Source: Gemmatimonadaceae bacterium (lineage in GTDB: Bacteria > Gemmatimonadota > Gemmatimonadetes > Gemmatimonadales > Gemmatimonadaceae). From it: a stretch of DNA of 10,419 bases. The stretch covers positions 1-10,419 of the forward strand of contig JANWKK010000076.1 in assembly GCA_025451425.1 (NCBI GenBank). Direction: 5' to 3'. A program made the position numbers and the translations under genes. The notes beneath the pieces were generated by a model, which saw only the letters and a list, made by a program, of their open reading frames with translations, made no database searches and was not told where the DNA came from. Each line of letters begins with the position of its first letter. Positions within the stretch are counted from its first letter, which is position 1. Below, in pieces: positions 1 through 7,120 of this stretch.

Positions 1-89
1 AAGGCGGCGGGACGGTCGTGCACGGCGATGTAGCCGCCGAGCGTGTTGGCGTCACCCTTTGAGTGATCGGGTGGAACAAAGCGGGCCAT
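1..89 (-). CDS. 5' end of an unrecognised gene (partial, runs off the left edge)
   Basis: An ATG at 89-87 opens a reading frame that stays open to base 1, giving about 29 residues. It begins MARFVPPDHSKGDANTLGGY and continues with IAVHDRPAA. It starts 24 bases after the proline dehydrogenase stop codon and has the same direction, so it is probably the next gene of the same transcript. No strong Shine-Dalgarno sequence is visible before the ATG. I do not recognise the family. The fragment is hydrophilic, with no signal peptide or membrane segment, and does not look like the start of a pyrroline-5-carboxylate dehydrogenase, the partner one might expect here. Reality of the gene rests on start, direction, spacing and protein-like composition only. 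Confidence 0.55.
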   Translation of the reverse strand, partial: MARFVPPDHSKGDANTLGGYIAVHDRPAA

Positions 90-113
90 CACAGCCAGGC
101 GGATGTCGAGTCG

Positions 114-1064
114 TTAGGCAAGCTTGCGGTGATTGCTTCGGTGAAACATCTCTCTCAGCACGTTCCCGGTGATAAACGCAACGTTCGCCGGCCGCTCGGC
201 AAGCCGCCTCATGAGATATGGATACCATTGCGTCCCGAATGGAACGTACACCCGCATGCCATACCCTTCCCTAACGAGCCGCTCCTGGAGGTCGCGCCGT
301 ACTCCATAAAGCATTTGAAACTCGAAGCGGTTCGCCGCGACATCGTTCTCGCGTGCGAACCGCTTCGCTTCGTTGATCATAGCCGGATCGTGCGTTGCGA
401 TTCCCGGAAAGTTGCCATGCCGCAGCAGCGCATGCATGCACTTCGCGTAATTCGCGTCGACGTCCGTCTTGTCCGGGTAGGCGACGCTTGCCGGCTCCTT
501 GTACGCGCCCTTGCACAGGCGGACGCGGCAGCCGAGCTGGATCGCGTATTCGATGTCGGTGAAGGTGCGATACAGATAGCTCTGTAGCACGATCCCGACA
601 TGGCTGCGAAAGAGCGGGTAGAGTCGATGCTCGAAGAGATGCAGCGTCCGATCCGTGTACTCGCTCGACTCCATGTCGACGCGCACGAAGCTTCCATACT
701 CCTGCGCACGGGCGAGCACCTCCTGCATGTGGCTGACGCACAGATCTTCGGAAATGTCGAGCCCCATTGCGGTGAGCTTTACCGAGACGTTCGCGTCGAG
801 TCGCTGCGCATGGATGCGCCGAAGGATCTCGATGTACGCGTCACGCGTCCCACGCGCTTCGCGCTCGTTCGTGACACTCTCTCCGAGCAGGTCGAGCGAT
901 GCGCGAATGCCCCGGCCGTTGAGTACGCGAACCGCGTCCATTGCGGTGTCGAGCGTTTCACCAGCGACGAAACGACTGGCGAAGCGTTTGGCGAGCCCAT
1001 TGTTCCGCACGAACCCGAAGACGCGCGGCTGATTCGACAGATACAGAAGTGCGGAACGAAGCAT
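114..1064 (-). CDS. putB: Proline dehydrogenase (FAD-dependent, monofunctional)
   Basis: Oxidises L-proline to 1-pyrroline-5-carboxylate, passing electrons through FAD to the quinone pool; first step of proline use as carbon and nitrogen source. The protein is 316 aa, the normal size for the short stand-alone enzymes of Bacillus, Thermus and Deinococcus, and lacks the aldehyde dehydrogenase half of PutA. Visible family landmarks on the TIM-barrel: NVSVKLTAMG (92-101), VRVDMESSEYTD (128-138), QSYLYRT (161-167), RLCKGAYKEP (182-191), IATHDP (222-227), and the C-terminal YLMRRLAERPANV (283-295), whose paired Arg bind the proline carboxylate in this family. The frame is open further upstream, but that part lies inside the preceding peptidase gene. 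The ATG at 1064-1062 shares one base with the peptidase stop (TGATG), which fixes the start and suggests translational coupling. No second enzyme of the pathway is visible in the window. Confidence 0.93.
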   Translation of the reverse strand: MLRSALLYLSNQPRVFGFVRNNGLAKRFASRFVAGETLDTAMDAVRVLNGRGIRASLDLLGESVTNEREARGTRDAYIEILRRIHAQRLDANVSVKLTAMGLDISEDLCVSHMQEVLARAQEYGSFVRVDMESSEYTDRTLHLFEHRLYPLFRSHVGIVLQSYLYRTFTDIEYAIQLGCRVRLCKGAYKEPASVAYPDKTDVDANYAKCMHALLRHGNFPGIATHDPAMINEAKRFARENDVAANRFEFQMLYGVRRDLQERLVREGYGMRVYVPFGTQWYPYLMRRLAERPANVAFITGNVLREMFHRSNHRKLA

Positions 1065-2767
1065 CAGGGCGTTGGACGCAGTCGGGCTTGGAGGGGCAGC
1101 ACGATGCGCACCACGGGGAAGGTGCGTTCGCTGGCCCATGGGTCGAGCACGTTCCAGTCGACGAATCCGTCGTCGCTCGACGGCTCCAGCAGATACATCG
1201 CGAGAATACCGAGGGGCTGACCCGTCCGAACGACAAGCGTGCCCGCGGGAAGCGTACGCCTCGTTGGTGCGCCCCAATCTCCGAAAAGGCGGCGTTCGTT
1301 ATGCCTTTGGAAAGCTTGGGTTGCCGTACTCGTCGAATCGATCGTAAACGCGACGACGCTGGCCTCCGCCGCGTCTCCCAGCACCTCCGAAGCTACGCCG
1401 TGCATAACGAGGCGCTTGAGCAGCGAGTCACCCACCTCGCGCGGGAAGGCGTATCCCCACGGCATCGGCAAGGAAAGCGACGGCGAGAAGCGATCGTAGA
1501 TCGGCATGTCCACGGTACGCACTGCGCCAGTTCGCTTCACTCCGCGCGGCAGTCCAGCTTCATAGCGCACGGTGTCGCCGAGCCGCTGTACTTCCTCCAC
1601 GCGAATGGGCCCTCTCCGCACCGTCGCAAGCGTCGAACGAATCGGAATCGTCGGCGCCGAACGCGGTTCGTTCCCCCAGCCCGTAGTACGGGTGTCCGCC
1701 TCACGAGCGAGATCGAAGATGTCGTCCGAGTTCGCCGCGACGTAGGACAACAGCTCGAAGACGAAGTCGTACGTCGAGGCCACGCGGCGCTCGAACGGAT
1801 CGTGCGAGTACGCTTCGCTGAGAACAGAAATGCGTCCGCGCAAGCCGTAGTAGTTCGTGCCGAACCGCGGCCGCGAGTCATATGTCTCCCAGGCCGTGGG
1901 TGCGCCTTGCTCGCGTGGGAAGTTGCCGTAGTCGAACACTTCGAAGCCATGGCGGTCGCGCATTCGCTGGCGCAGCTCGACCAACATCGTGTCGCGCGTG
2001 TACGGCAGTGTGAAGCGCGCGGCAGGATTGAGCGTCGCCGCATAGGTGAGCGCGTAGCCGTGATAGCTGCCGTCTGTGGTGTGCAGATCGACGAACACGT
2101 CTGGATCCCACTCACGAAACATCGCGAGCGACGCGACGGTCTCGGGCGCTTCGGCCTTCACGTAGTCGCGATTGAGGTCCAGGCCCTGTGCATTCGTGCG
2201 TGTTCCGACGAGCGCGGGCCCATTCTGCTCCGTGCGATTGCGTTCCTGCGCCGCAAAGCGCTCGTTGCCGTCGGCGTTGTAGATCGGCACGGCGATGAGA
2301 ATGATCGAATCGAGCACGTTCTTGTGATTGTCGAACACGAGATCGCGAAGAATGGCCTGAAGTGCTTCTTTGCCTTCGACCTCGCCCGCATGGATGTTGG
2401 CCTGCACATAGACAATCGGGCGGCGAAGCTGTTTGGCCTCGGTGGGCGTCGTGACGAGTGGGCGGGACGCGACGACAAACGGAATGTCGCGCCCTTCATT
2501 CGTCCTGCCGATCGATCCGATGTGAATCTTCGCGCCGAGGGTACGCAGCGAATCCAGAAATTGAACGACGTCCGAGTACTTCGACGTCTCCCTGAAATTC
2601 GTGCGTTCGGCGTGGGTGAGGGGCCGGGCCTGAGCAAGATTGCCAGGATAGCGGCTACGTGATGGCGCGGTCGTCGGTGGCGAGGAAGGTTGCGCGCAGG
2701 CGCTGACGACTATTAGGCAAAGGAGCGCCCTTCTCGTCGTCCCGAGCAGTGCGAGGGATTGTCGCAA
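1064..2767 (-). CDS. M14-family zinc metallopeptidase, lipoprotein
   Basis: Predicted zinc carboxypeptidase-type peptidase acting outside the cytoplasm. The 567-aa protein starts with a lipoprotein signal: Arg12-Arg13, a hydrophobic stretch (14-21) and lipobox VSAC with Cys24 as the lipidated residue. The M14 catalytic domain follows. H126 and E129 in NIHAGEVEG are the first zinc ligands, H229 in VDLHTTDGSYH is the third, N199-R200 in GLDLNRDY match the substrate-carboxylate pair, and E318 in SVLSEAYSHD is the likely catalytic Glu. Residues from about 345 to 567 form a C-terminal extension I cannot assign. The start is TTG at 2767: no ATG, GTG or TTG occurs upstream before the in-frame stop at 2830-2828, and the lipoprotein signal begins close behind it. 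No good ribosome binding site is seen. It leads directly into proline dehydrogenase. The substrate is unknown; a proline-rich peptide link is inference. Confidence 0.88.
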   Translation of the reverse strand: MRQSLALLGTTRRALLCLIVVSACAQPSSPPTTAPSRSRYPGNLAQARPLTHAERTNFRETSKYSDVVQFLDSLRTLGAKIHIGSIGRTNEGRDIPFVVASRPLVTTPTEAKQLRRPIVYVQANIHAGEVEGKEALQAILRDLVFDNHKNVLDSIILIAVPIYNADGNERFAAQERNRTEQNGPALVGTRTNAQGLDLNRDYVKAEAPETVASLAMFREWDPDVFVDLHTTDGSYHGYALTYAATLNPAARFTLPYTRDTMLVELRQRMRDRHGFEVFDYGNFPREQGAPTAWETYDSRPRFGTNYYGLRGRISVLSEAYSHDPFERRVASTYDFVFELLSYVAANSDDIFDLAREADTRTTGWGNEPRSAPTIPIRSTLATVRRGPIRVEEVQRLGDTVRYEAGLPRGVKRTGAVRTVDMPIYDRFSPSLSLPMPWGYAFPREVGDSLLKRLVMHGVASEVLGDAAEASVVAFTIDSTSTATQAFQRHNERRLFGDWGAPTRRTLPAGTLVVRTGQPLGILAMYLLEPSSDDGFVDWNVLDPWASERTFPVVRIVLPLQARLRPTP

Positions 2768-2872
2768 TCGTTGACTCGTGAGGCTTAGCAGGAGAAAAGA
2801 AGTGTAGCCGAACGCCCGAGTCTCAGTCTAGGCGCAGAGTAACACTCTACCACAACTCTCTGCCCTCCGCGC
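2768..2872. other. Intergenic gap upstream of the M14 peptidase
   Basis: These 105 bases separate the end of the exported-protein gene from the peptidase start, both on the minus strand. They contain a small hairpin candidate, AGAGT/ACTCT with a 3-base loop (2836-2848). A promoter for the peptidase-proline dehydrogenase pair could lie here; the only -10-like hexamer I see on the minus strand is TACACT at 2806-2801, with no convincing -35 box. No gene is supported. Confidence 0.3.
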
Positions 2873-3508
2873 TTACGTGGCTCGTCCCCCATGCAGCACT
2901 GCGCCTCGGGCGCGCGTTTGCGCGGCCGTCGCCGCATCCGCGCCTCGCTCGATGTCCAATCTCACGTTTCGCTGGAACATCGAGAAATCGGCATCACGGA
3001 GGCCTGCCTTCGCGAGCGAAAGAATGACGTCCGACGCAACGCCAACCGGAACGCCACGCGCGACGAGATCCGTCGCGACCGTGAGCGGCAACGTGACGCG
3101 AGCGCGTCCGGCGTGCTGCGATGCGGCGCGCAGCTGCGCGAGATTGCGCATGGGCAAGCCAGCGTGCAACGCATTCGCCCCGGCGTTGATTTCATCGGTG
3201 CTGGCGCCCGCGCCGAGCGCCGATTTCGCTGTGCGTAGCTCGGCGAACAGGCCATTCACCGCGACGACGATTCGATCGCCATCTGCGCCCCGTTGCGAAC
3301 CCTCGAGCGCCTTGTCGATGAGCGGCTCAGTGGGAAGCCGGGATCTGCGAGCCGAGTCGACCAGGACGCTGACCGCAATTCTCGTCGTGGAATCCAGCCG
3401 AAAAAGGCGGGCGTCTCCGCTGCGTTGTGCGGCGGCTGCGGGCGCGAGAACCAGAACGACGCACCACGCGCCGACCGACAACTTGCCGGCGCGCGTCGGC
3501 CAGCTCAC
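2873..3508 (-). CDS. Exported protein of unknown function, third gene of the sigma/CBM48 unit
   Basis: Unrecognised family. The start is GTG at 3508, overlapping the previous gene's TGA by four bases (GTGA); a purine-rich GGAGGGGGAG lies at 3528-3519, a workable ribosome binding site. The 211-aa product has a clear Sec signal: basic start (Arg6, Lys9), hydrophobic core (about 11-24) and a cleavage site after AAAA near residue 27. The mature part looks mainly alpha-helical, rich in Ala, Arg and Leu, without cysteines or obvious catalytic motifs. Two stretches resemble each other loosely: LPTEPLIDKALEGSQRGADG (58-77) and GVPVGVASDVILSLAKAG (152-169), suggesting a repeated helical module. Overlap with the CBM48 protein means the two are made together, so an envelope partner of that protein is a reasonable guess. 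The frame also runs open upstream of 3508, but that part is antisense-like Arg-rich sequence inside the neighbour. Confidence 0.8.
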   Translation of the reverse strand: MSWPTRAGKLSVGAWCVVLVLAPAAAAQRSGDARLFRLDSTTRIAVSVLVDSARRSRLPTEPLIDKALEGSQRGADGDRIVVAVNGLFAELRTAKSALGAGASTDEINAGANALHAGLPMRNLAQLRAASQHAGRARVTLPLTVATDLVARGVPVGVASDVILSLAKAGLRDADFSMFQRNVRLDIERGADAATAAQTRARGAVLHGGRAT

Positions 3509-4110
3509 CGGTCCAAATCTCCCCCTCCGACGACGAGCGCGGAGTTGGGCATCCCGAAGTCGTCGTCGAGCATCTTGGGAGCACTGGGGTCCGCGACCCA
3601 CAGGCTGTCGTCGACGACGAACGAATAGCGATGATGCCCTTCGGGTACGGCAGCCGTCACCGACCACACACCGCCGCCGCGGTGCTGCGCGCTGAACTCG
3701 ACGTGCGTCGTGTCCCAATCGTTGAAGTCACCAACGACTTGGACTTTTCGTGCCTTGGGGGCGACGAGAACGAACTGCACGGCGCGTCGAGGAGTCCCGT
3801 GCTGGCCAGGGGCGCGATCGACGTTGACCTCCGAACGGCCTCCCGAAGCGCGCGAGGCGCGTAGCGTTCCGATCGCATGACCAACGGACAGTGTGACCGC
3901 GAGCAACAATGCGGCGGCAATGCCGGAGACGAGCGGACTGACGGTGATCGTGCGCGGCCTCAGCGCACGTGTCCACGCACCATCCCGATGACGAGGGATG
4001 GCGCGAATCGCCGACATGACATTTCGATCGAACTCGTCGTCGAATTGCACCGGCCGTCGCAGCTCCGCGACGACTCGTTGAATCCAGTTTTCAGGCTTGC
4101 CTCGCATCAT
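3505..4110 (-). CDS. Single-span membrane protein with CBM48/AMPK-type glycogen-binding domain, putative anti-sigma factor
   Basis: 201 aa in three parts. Residues 1-55 are hydrophilic and should be cytoplasmic, with PENWIQRVVAELRRP near the start and no zinc-binding His/Cys motif (the whole protein lacks cysteine). Residues about 57-82 form one membrane helix. Residues about 110-198 match the E-set/CBM48 glycogen-recognition fold: VQFVLVAPKA, VQVVGDFNDW (123-132), GGVWSV (146-151), GHHRYSFVVD (158-167) and DP (174-175). W132 and W149 are candidate sugar-stacking residues. The gene overlaps the sigma factor by 20 bases, the usual place of an anti-sigma factor, and overlaps the next gene by four. 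Two adjacent ATGs are possible; GAGGTGA at 4117-4111 is spaced better for the second (4107). Anti-sigma function is inferred from position and topology, not from a recognised anti-sigma domain. Simple inside-first topology would put the CBM outside the cytoplasm. Confidence 0.85.
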   Translation of the reverse strand: MMRGKPENWIQRVVAELRRPVQFDDEFDRNVMSAIRAIPRHRDGAWTRALRPRTITVSPLVSGIAAALLLAVTLSVGHAIGTLRASRASGGRSEVNVDRAPGQHGTPRRAVQFVLVAPKARKVQVVGDFNDWDTTHVEFSAQHRGGGVWSVTAAVPEGHHRYSFVVDDSLWVADPSAPKMLDDDFGMPNSALVVGGGDLDR

Positions 4111-4690
4111 TCACCTCGGGACGTCCGCGCCCCTCACGTACCTCGCGATCGCTCCGAACGTCACTGAGCAGTTCGCGAAGTCGATCGCATGCTCGCATCA
4201 CTCGCATCTTCAACGCCGATACACCGGCGCCCGTCAACCTCGACATCTCGTCGTAGCCCAGCTCCTCCACGTACTTGAGCAGAAATGCCTCCCGTTGCTC
4301 GGGCCGCAACTGACTCAGCGCGCGGTCGATCTCTTCACGCCAGGCACTGCGCTCCGCCGGATGCTCTTCGGCGGCTTCGTGAAGCGCGAGGTCGTCGCTG
4401 ACGAAGGTGCGCGAGCGGCGCCCACGTCGCGCGCCGACCGTACGGCACCGATTTACCAGAATTCGGAACAGCCACGCGCCAAATCGTTCAGGATCCTCGC
4501 ATCGAGCGAGTGACCTATAGGCGCGGGTGAACGCGTCCTGCAGCGCCTCTTCCGCGTCCTCTCGGTTGCCGAGCATGTGCAGCGCATACCGCGCGTACCG
4601 ATCGCGATATCGATTCACCAGCTCGGCGTAGAGCTCCGCGTCGCCCCGGAGCACGCGTGCGACTATTTGCGCGTCGGAGCTACGATCCAT
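4091..4690 (-). CDS. RNA polymerase sigma factor, ECF subfamily
   Basis: A 199-aa group 4 (extracytoplasmic function) sigma factor that directs RNA polymerase to a dedicated promoter set. Region 2 spans roughly 20-85: NRYRDRYARYALHMLGN, then the core-binding DAEEALQDAFTRAYRSL (45-61) and FGAWLFRILVNRC (70-82). A linker with basic and acidic stretches follows (85-118). Region 4 spans about 120-176: LSQLRPEQREAFLLKYVEEL and a helix-turn-helix with YDEMSRLTGAGVSALKMRV (146-164). Length and domain order are typical, with no extra C-terminal domain. The ATG at 4690 has a weak AAGG ten bases upstream (4704-4701). It is the first gene of a three-gene overlapping unit, and such units often regulate themselves, but I see no clear ECF-type promoter in 4691-4740. 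The signal and regulon are unknown. Confidence 0.93.
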   Translation of the reverse strand: MDRSSDAQIVARVLRGDAELYAELVNRYRDRYARYALHMLGNREDAEEALQDAFTRAYRSLARCEDPERFGAWLFRILVNRCRTVGARRGRRSRTFVSDDLALHEAAEEHPAERSAWREEIDRALSQLRPEQREAFLLKYVEELGYDEMSRLTGAGVSALKMRVMRACDRLRELLSDVRSDREVREGRGRPEVNDARQA

Positions 4691-4739
4691 AGGTGACAGA
4701 CCTTGGCGTGGGAGAGGGAGTCACACGATTCGGGGCTTC

Positions 4740-4795
4740 GGGGCTAGGGTCCAGGCGGATGAGGCTGCGATTTCCCTAGCCCCTAGGCCGCAGCC
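4740..4795. repeat. Inverted GGGGCTAGGG repeat with nested stem, downstream of fadJ
   Basis: GGGGCTAGGG at 4740-4749 has an exact 10-base reverse complement at 4774-4783, 24 bases apart. A second pair, GGCTGCG at 4763-4769 and CGCAGCC at 4789-4795, overlaps it, so two alternative stems are possible. In minus-strand RNA this lies just after the fadJ stop codon and could act as a terminator or 3' stabiliser, though no U-run follows. The core sequence is the same as in the array at 6985-7120. Confidence 0.65.
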
Positions 4796-4806
4796 CCCTA
4801 AACCCT

Positions 4807-6978
4807 TTACGCAATCGGCCGTCCTTCGGTTGGATAGAACGTCCCGTCCGTCTTGGCCATCTCGACCAGAACGTCGGCGGGGACAAAGCGCGGCGGATAC
4901 CGGTTGTTCAACTCCTGAAGCTGGCGAACGATCGTCGCTGCGCCAAGGGTATCAACATATCTGAACGGCCCGCCGCGGAAGGGTGGAAATCCAATGCCGA
5001 ACACCGCGCCGACGTCGCCGTCCCGCACCGTGCGAAGAATTCCCTCTTGGAGGCAAAGGCTCGCCTCGTTCACCATCGCGAGCACGCAACGCCTGACGAT
5101 CTCCTCGGCCGGTATGTCCACATGTTGGCCGGCGCTGGCGCGGGCTCCCGCACCGATGATCTGATAGATCGAGCTATCGACATCGCCCTTTTTGCCCTTG
5201 TCGTCGTACTTGTAGAAACCTGAGCGACCCTTTCGCCCCAGTCTGCCGGCGGTGACGACGCGTCGCATGGCTTCCGAAGGAGTCATGCGAATGCCGAGTG
5301 CATCAGCGAGCACGACGCCGACCTTTCCGCCGACGTCGATGCCGACTTCATCCAGGAGCGTGATCGGTCCGACTGGGAAGCCGAAGTCGACGAGTGCCTT
5401 GTCGATGAGGTCGATGGCGGCACCTTCGTCGAGGAGACGTCCGGCTTCGTTCATATATGCGGAAAGCGTTCGCGTCGTGTAGAAGCCCGGACCGTCGTTC
5501 ACCACGATGACGGTTTTCCCAAGTTGCTTGCCGTACGCGACCGCGGTGACCGTTGCCTCCTTCGTCGTGCGCGGCGTCGCGATCACCTCGAGCAAGGGCA
5601 TCTTCGGCACCGGCGAAAAGAAGTGCATCCCGAGCACATGCTCCGGCCGCTTCGACGCTTCCGCAATGCGGGCGATCGGGATCGTGCTCGTGTTCGACGC
5701 GTAAACCGCGTCGTCAGGCATGAGCGGTTCGACCTCGCGGAGGACGCGGTGCTTGAGATCGAGATCCTCGAACACCGCTTCGATCACGAGGTCGACGTTG
5801 CCGAAGCCGGTGTACTCGATCGTGCCACCGGTCAGGGCCAGCATGTCGTCGAACTGCTGGCGCGTGATCTGTTTTTTCTGGTAGCGCTCCTTCACCACCT
5901 CACGCACCGCGGCGATCCCCTTGCCGACGCGTGCCGTATCCGTGTCCTTGAGCCTAACGAGCGTACCTTGCTGCACGGCGACTGACGTAATGCCCGCGCC
6001 CATGAAGCCCGCTCCGAGGACACCCAGCTTGTCGACGGCGCGAGGCGCTGGCACGGGCGCGGCAACACCCGAATCCTTCTTGAGCGAATTTGTCGCAAAA
6101 AACAGAAAGATGAGTTGACGCGAAACTTCCGTCACCGCCAACTCGCCGAAGCGGCGAGATTCTTCCTGGAAGCCGGCGTCGACGCCCTTCTCGTAGCCGA
6201 TGCGCACGACGTCGAGCGCCGCGAGTGGCGCGGGATACTGCCCGTGCGTTTGCTGCATCACGCTCTGGCGTGCCTTCTTGAACACCAGTGATCGGCCAAA
6301 GCGGTTTCGCTCGATGAGCAATCCTTCCGCGCCACGCTCACTGCGGCCGGTCGAACGCTGCCTCGTGCCCGCCGCGAGCTCTCGCGCGCGCTGCACGGCG
6401 ATGCTGCGCAGAATCGCGGGATGGACCACCTCGTCGACGAGACCCAGCTTGAGCGCCTTTTTCGGTCGCACGTTCCGGCCACGCAGAATCATATCCAGCG
6501 CGTTAGGCAGGCCGATGAGCCGAGGAAGGCGTTGCGTTCCGCCCGTGCCTGGAATGAGGCCGAGTTGCACTTCGGGAAGCCCGAGCACGGTTTTGGGATG
6601 CTCGGTTGCGATGCGCCACGCGCACGCGAGAACCGTCTCCAGTCCACCGCCGAGGCATGCCCCGTGGATTGCCGCAACAACGGGCACGCGTAGCCGCTCG
6701 AGGCGCGAAAGCAACTTCTGCCCGGTGTAACTCAGCTGCTCGGCCTCTTCGGCAGTCTTCAACTCGAGAAACTGCTCGATATCCGCGCCGGCGATGAAAT
6801 TGTCCGCCTTGCCCGAGATCAACACAGCCGCGCCGATCGACGAATCGCGCTCGAGCTCGTCGAATACGACGCGCATCTCCTCGGCGAGCGCGAGGCTGAG
6901 CGTGTTGACCGGCGAGTCGGCGACGTCGAGCGAGATAACGGCGACGCCGGAGTCGCGGATGACCGAGAGAGAAGCCAA
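4807..6978 (-). CDS. fadJ: Fatty acid oxidation complex alpha subunit: enoyl-CoA hydratase / 3-hydroxyacyl-CoA dehydrogenase
   Basis: Catalyses the second and third steps of beta-oxidation: hydration of enoyl-CoA, then NAD-dependent oxidation of 3-hydroxyacyl-CoA. The 723-aa length is that of FadB/FadJ. The N-terminal crotonase domain (1-200) has the oxyanion-hole segments FIAGADIEQF (61-70) and IHGACLGGGLE (104-114), with catalytic Glu at E114 and E136 (LPEVQLG). The dehydrogenase has the Rossmann motif GVLGAGFMGAGI (319-330), SNTSTIPI (428-435) and catalytic His452 in GMHFFSPVPKM, followed by NDGPGFYTTR (494-503) in the C-terminal helical domain; GFPPFRGGPFRYVD (663-676) is typical of the end. 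It follows a FadI-type thiolase, the order of E. coli fadIJ. The start is TTG at 6978; no ATG, GTG or TTG lies upstream up to base 7100, and the leader is C-rich with no Shine-Dalgarno sequence. Choice of FadJ over FadB rests on the thiolase type and gene order. Confidence 0.94.
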   Translation of the reverse strand: MASLSVIRDSGVAVISLDVADSPVNTLSLALAEEMRVVFDELERDSSIGAAVLISGKADNFIAGADIEQFLELKTAEEAEQLSYTGQKLLSRLERLRVPVVAAIHGACLGGGLETVLACAWRIATEHPKTVLGLPEVQLGLIPGTGGTQRLPRLIGLPNALDMILRGRNVRPKKALKLGLVDEVVHPAILRSIAVQRARELAAGTRQRSTGRSERGAEGLLIERNRFGRSLVFKKARQSVMQQTHGQYPAPLAALDVVRIGYEKGVDAGFQEESRRFGELAVTEVSRQLIFLFFATNSLKKDSGVAAPVPAPRAVDKLGVLGAGFMGAGITSVAVQQGTLVRLKDTDTARVGKGIAAVREVVKERYQKKQITRQQFDDMLALTGGTIEYTGFGNVDLVIEAVFEDLDLKHRVLREVEPLMPDDAVYASNTSTIPIARIAEASKRPEHVLGMHFFSPVPKMPLLEVIATPRTTKEATVTAVAYGKQLGKTVIVVNDGPGFYTTRTLSAYMNEAGRLLDEGAAIDLIDKALVDFGFPVGPITLLDEVGIDVGGKVGVVLADALGIRMTPSEAMRRVVTAGRLGRKGRSGFYKYDDKGKKGDVDSSIYQIIGAGARASAGQHVDIPAEEIVRRCVLAMVNEASLCLQEGILRTVRDGDVGAVFGIGFPPFRGGPFRYVDTLGAATIVRQLQELNNRYPPRFVPADVLVEMAKTDGTFYPTEGRPIA

Positions 6979-6984
6979 GAGGAA

Positions 6985-7120
6985 GGGGGCTAGGGCGAGG
7001 GGAGGGGGCTAGGGGCTAGGGCTAGGGCTAGGGGGTTGGGGCTAGGGGCGGCTAGGGCGGGACGGGGCGTTGGGGCCTAGGGAGTGGACCCTAGCCCCTA
7101 CTGCCTATCCCCTAGCCCCT
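6985..7120. repeat. G-rich array of GGGCTA / GCTAGGG repeats between fadI and fadJ
   Basis: GCTAGGG occurs on the plus strand at 6989, 7008, 7015, 7021, 7027, 7041 and 7051 (first bases), with a near match CCTAGGG at 7076. The copies at 7015-7033 are a direct tandem of the hexamer GGGCTA. The right end flips orientation: CCCTAGC at 7089-7095 and 7110-7116. The array fills the gap between the two genes; its last copy contains the thiolase TAG stop (7114-7112), and its left end reaches to within a few bases of the fadJ start. The many runs of three to five G on the plus strand, the template strand for both genes, could form G-quadruplexes, while the transcript would be C-rich. Confidence 0.85.

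Noticed and set aside
63..587. 174-codon plus-strand frame opposite proline dehydrogenase
   Set aside because: It lies across the C-terminal signature of proline dehydrogenase on the other strand and shows no family features.
1065..1277. Upstream extension of proline dehydrogenase to an ATG at 1277
   Set aside because: The extra 71 residues are Arg/Ala-rich out-of-frame reading of the peptidase gene; the family length and the TGATG junction support the start at 1064.
941..2662. 573-codon open frame on the plus strand opposite the M14 peptidase
   Set aside because: It is a GC-rich antisense shadow: the product is full of Arg and His with no recognisable motif, while the minus strand encodes complete M14 catalytic residues and a lipoprotein signal.
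3509..3718. Upstream extension of the exported protein to 3718
   Set aside because: The added residues are Arg-rich and overlap the CBM48 coding region; the GTG at 3508 leads straight into a signal peptide.
6985..7120. CRISPR array
   Set aside because: Units are 6-10 bases, abut or have irregular short gaps, flip orientation, and have no spacers of constant length.
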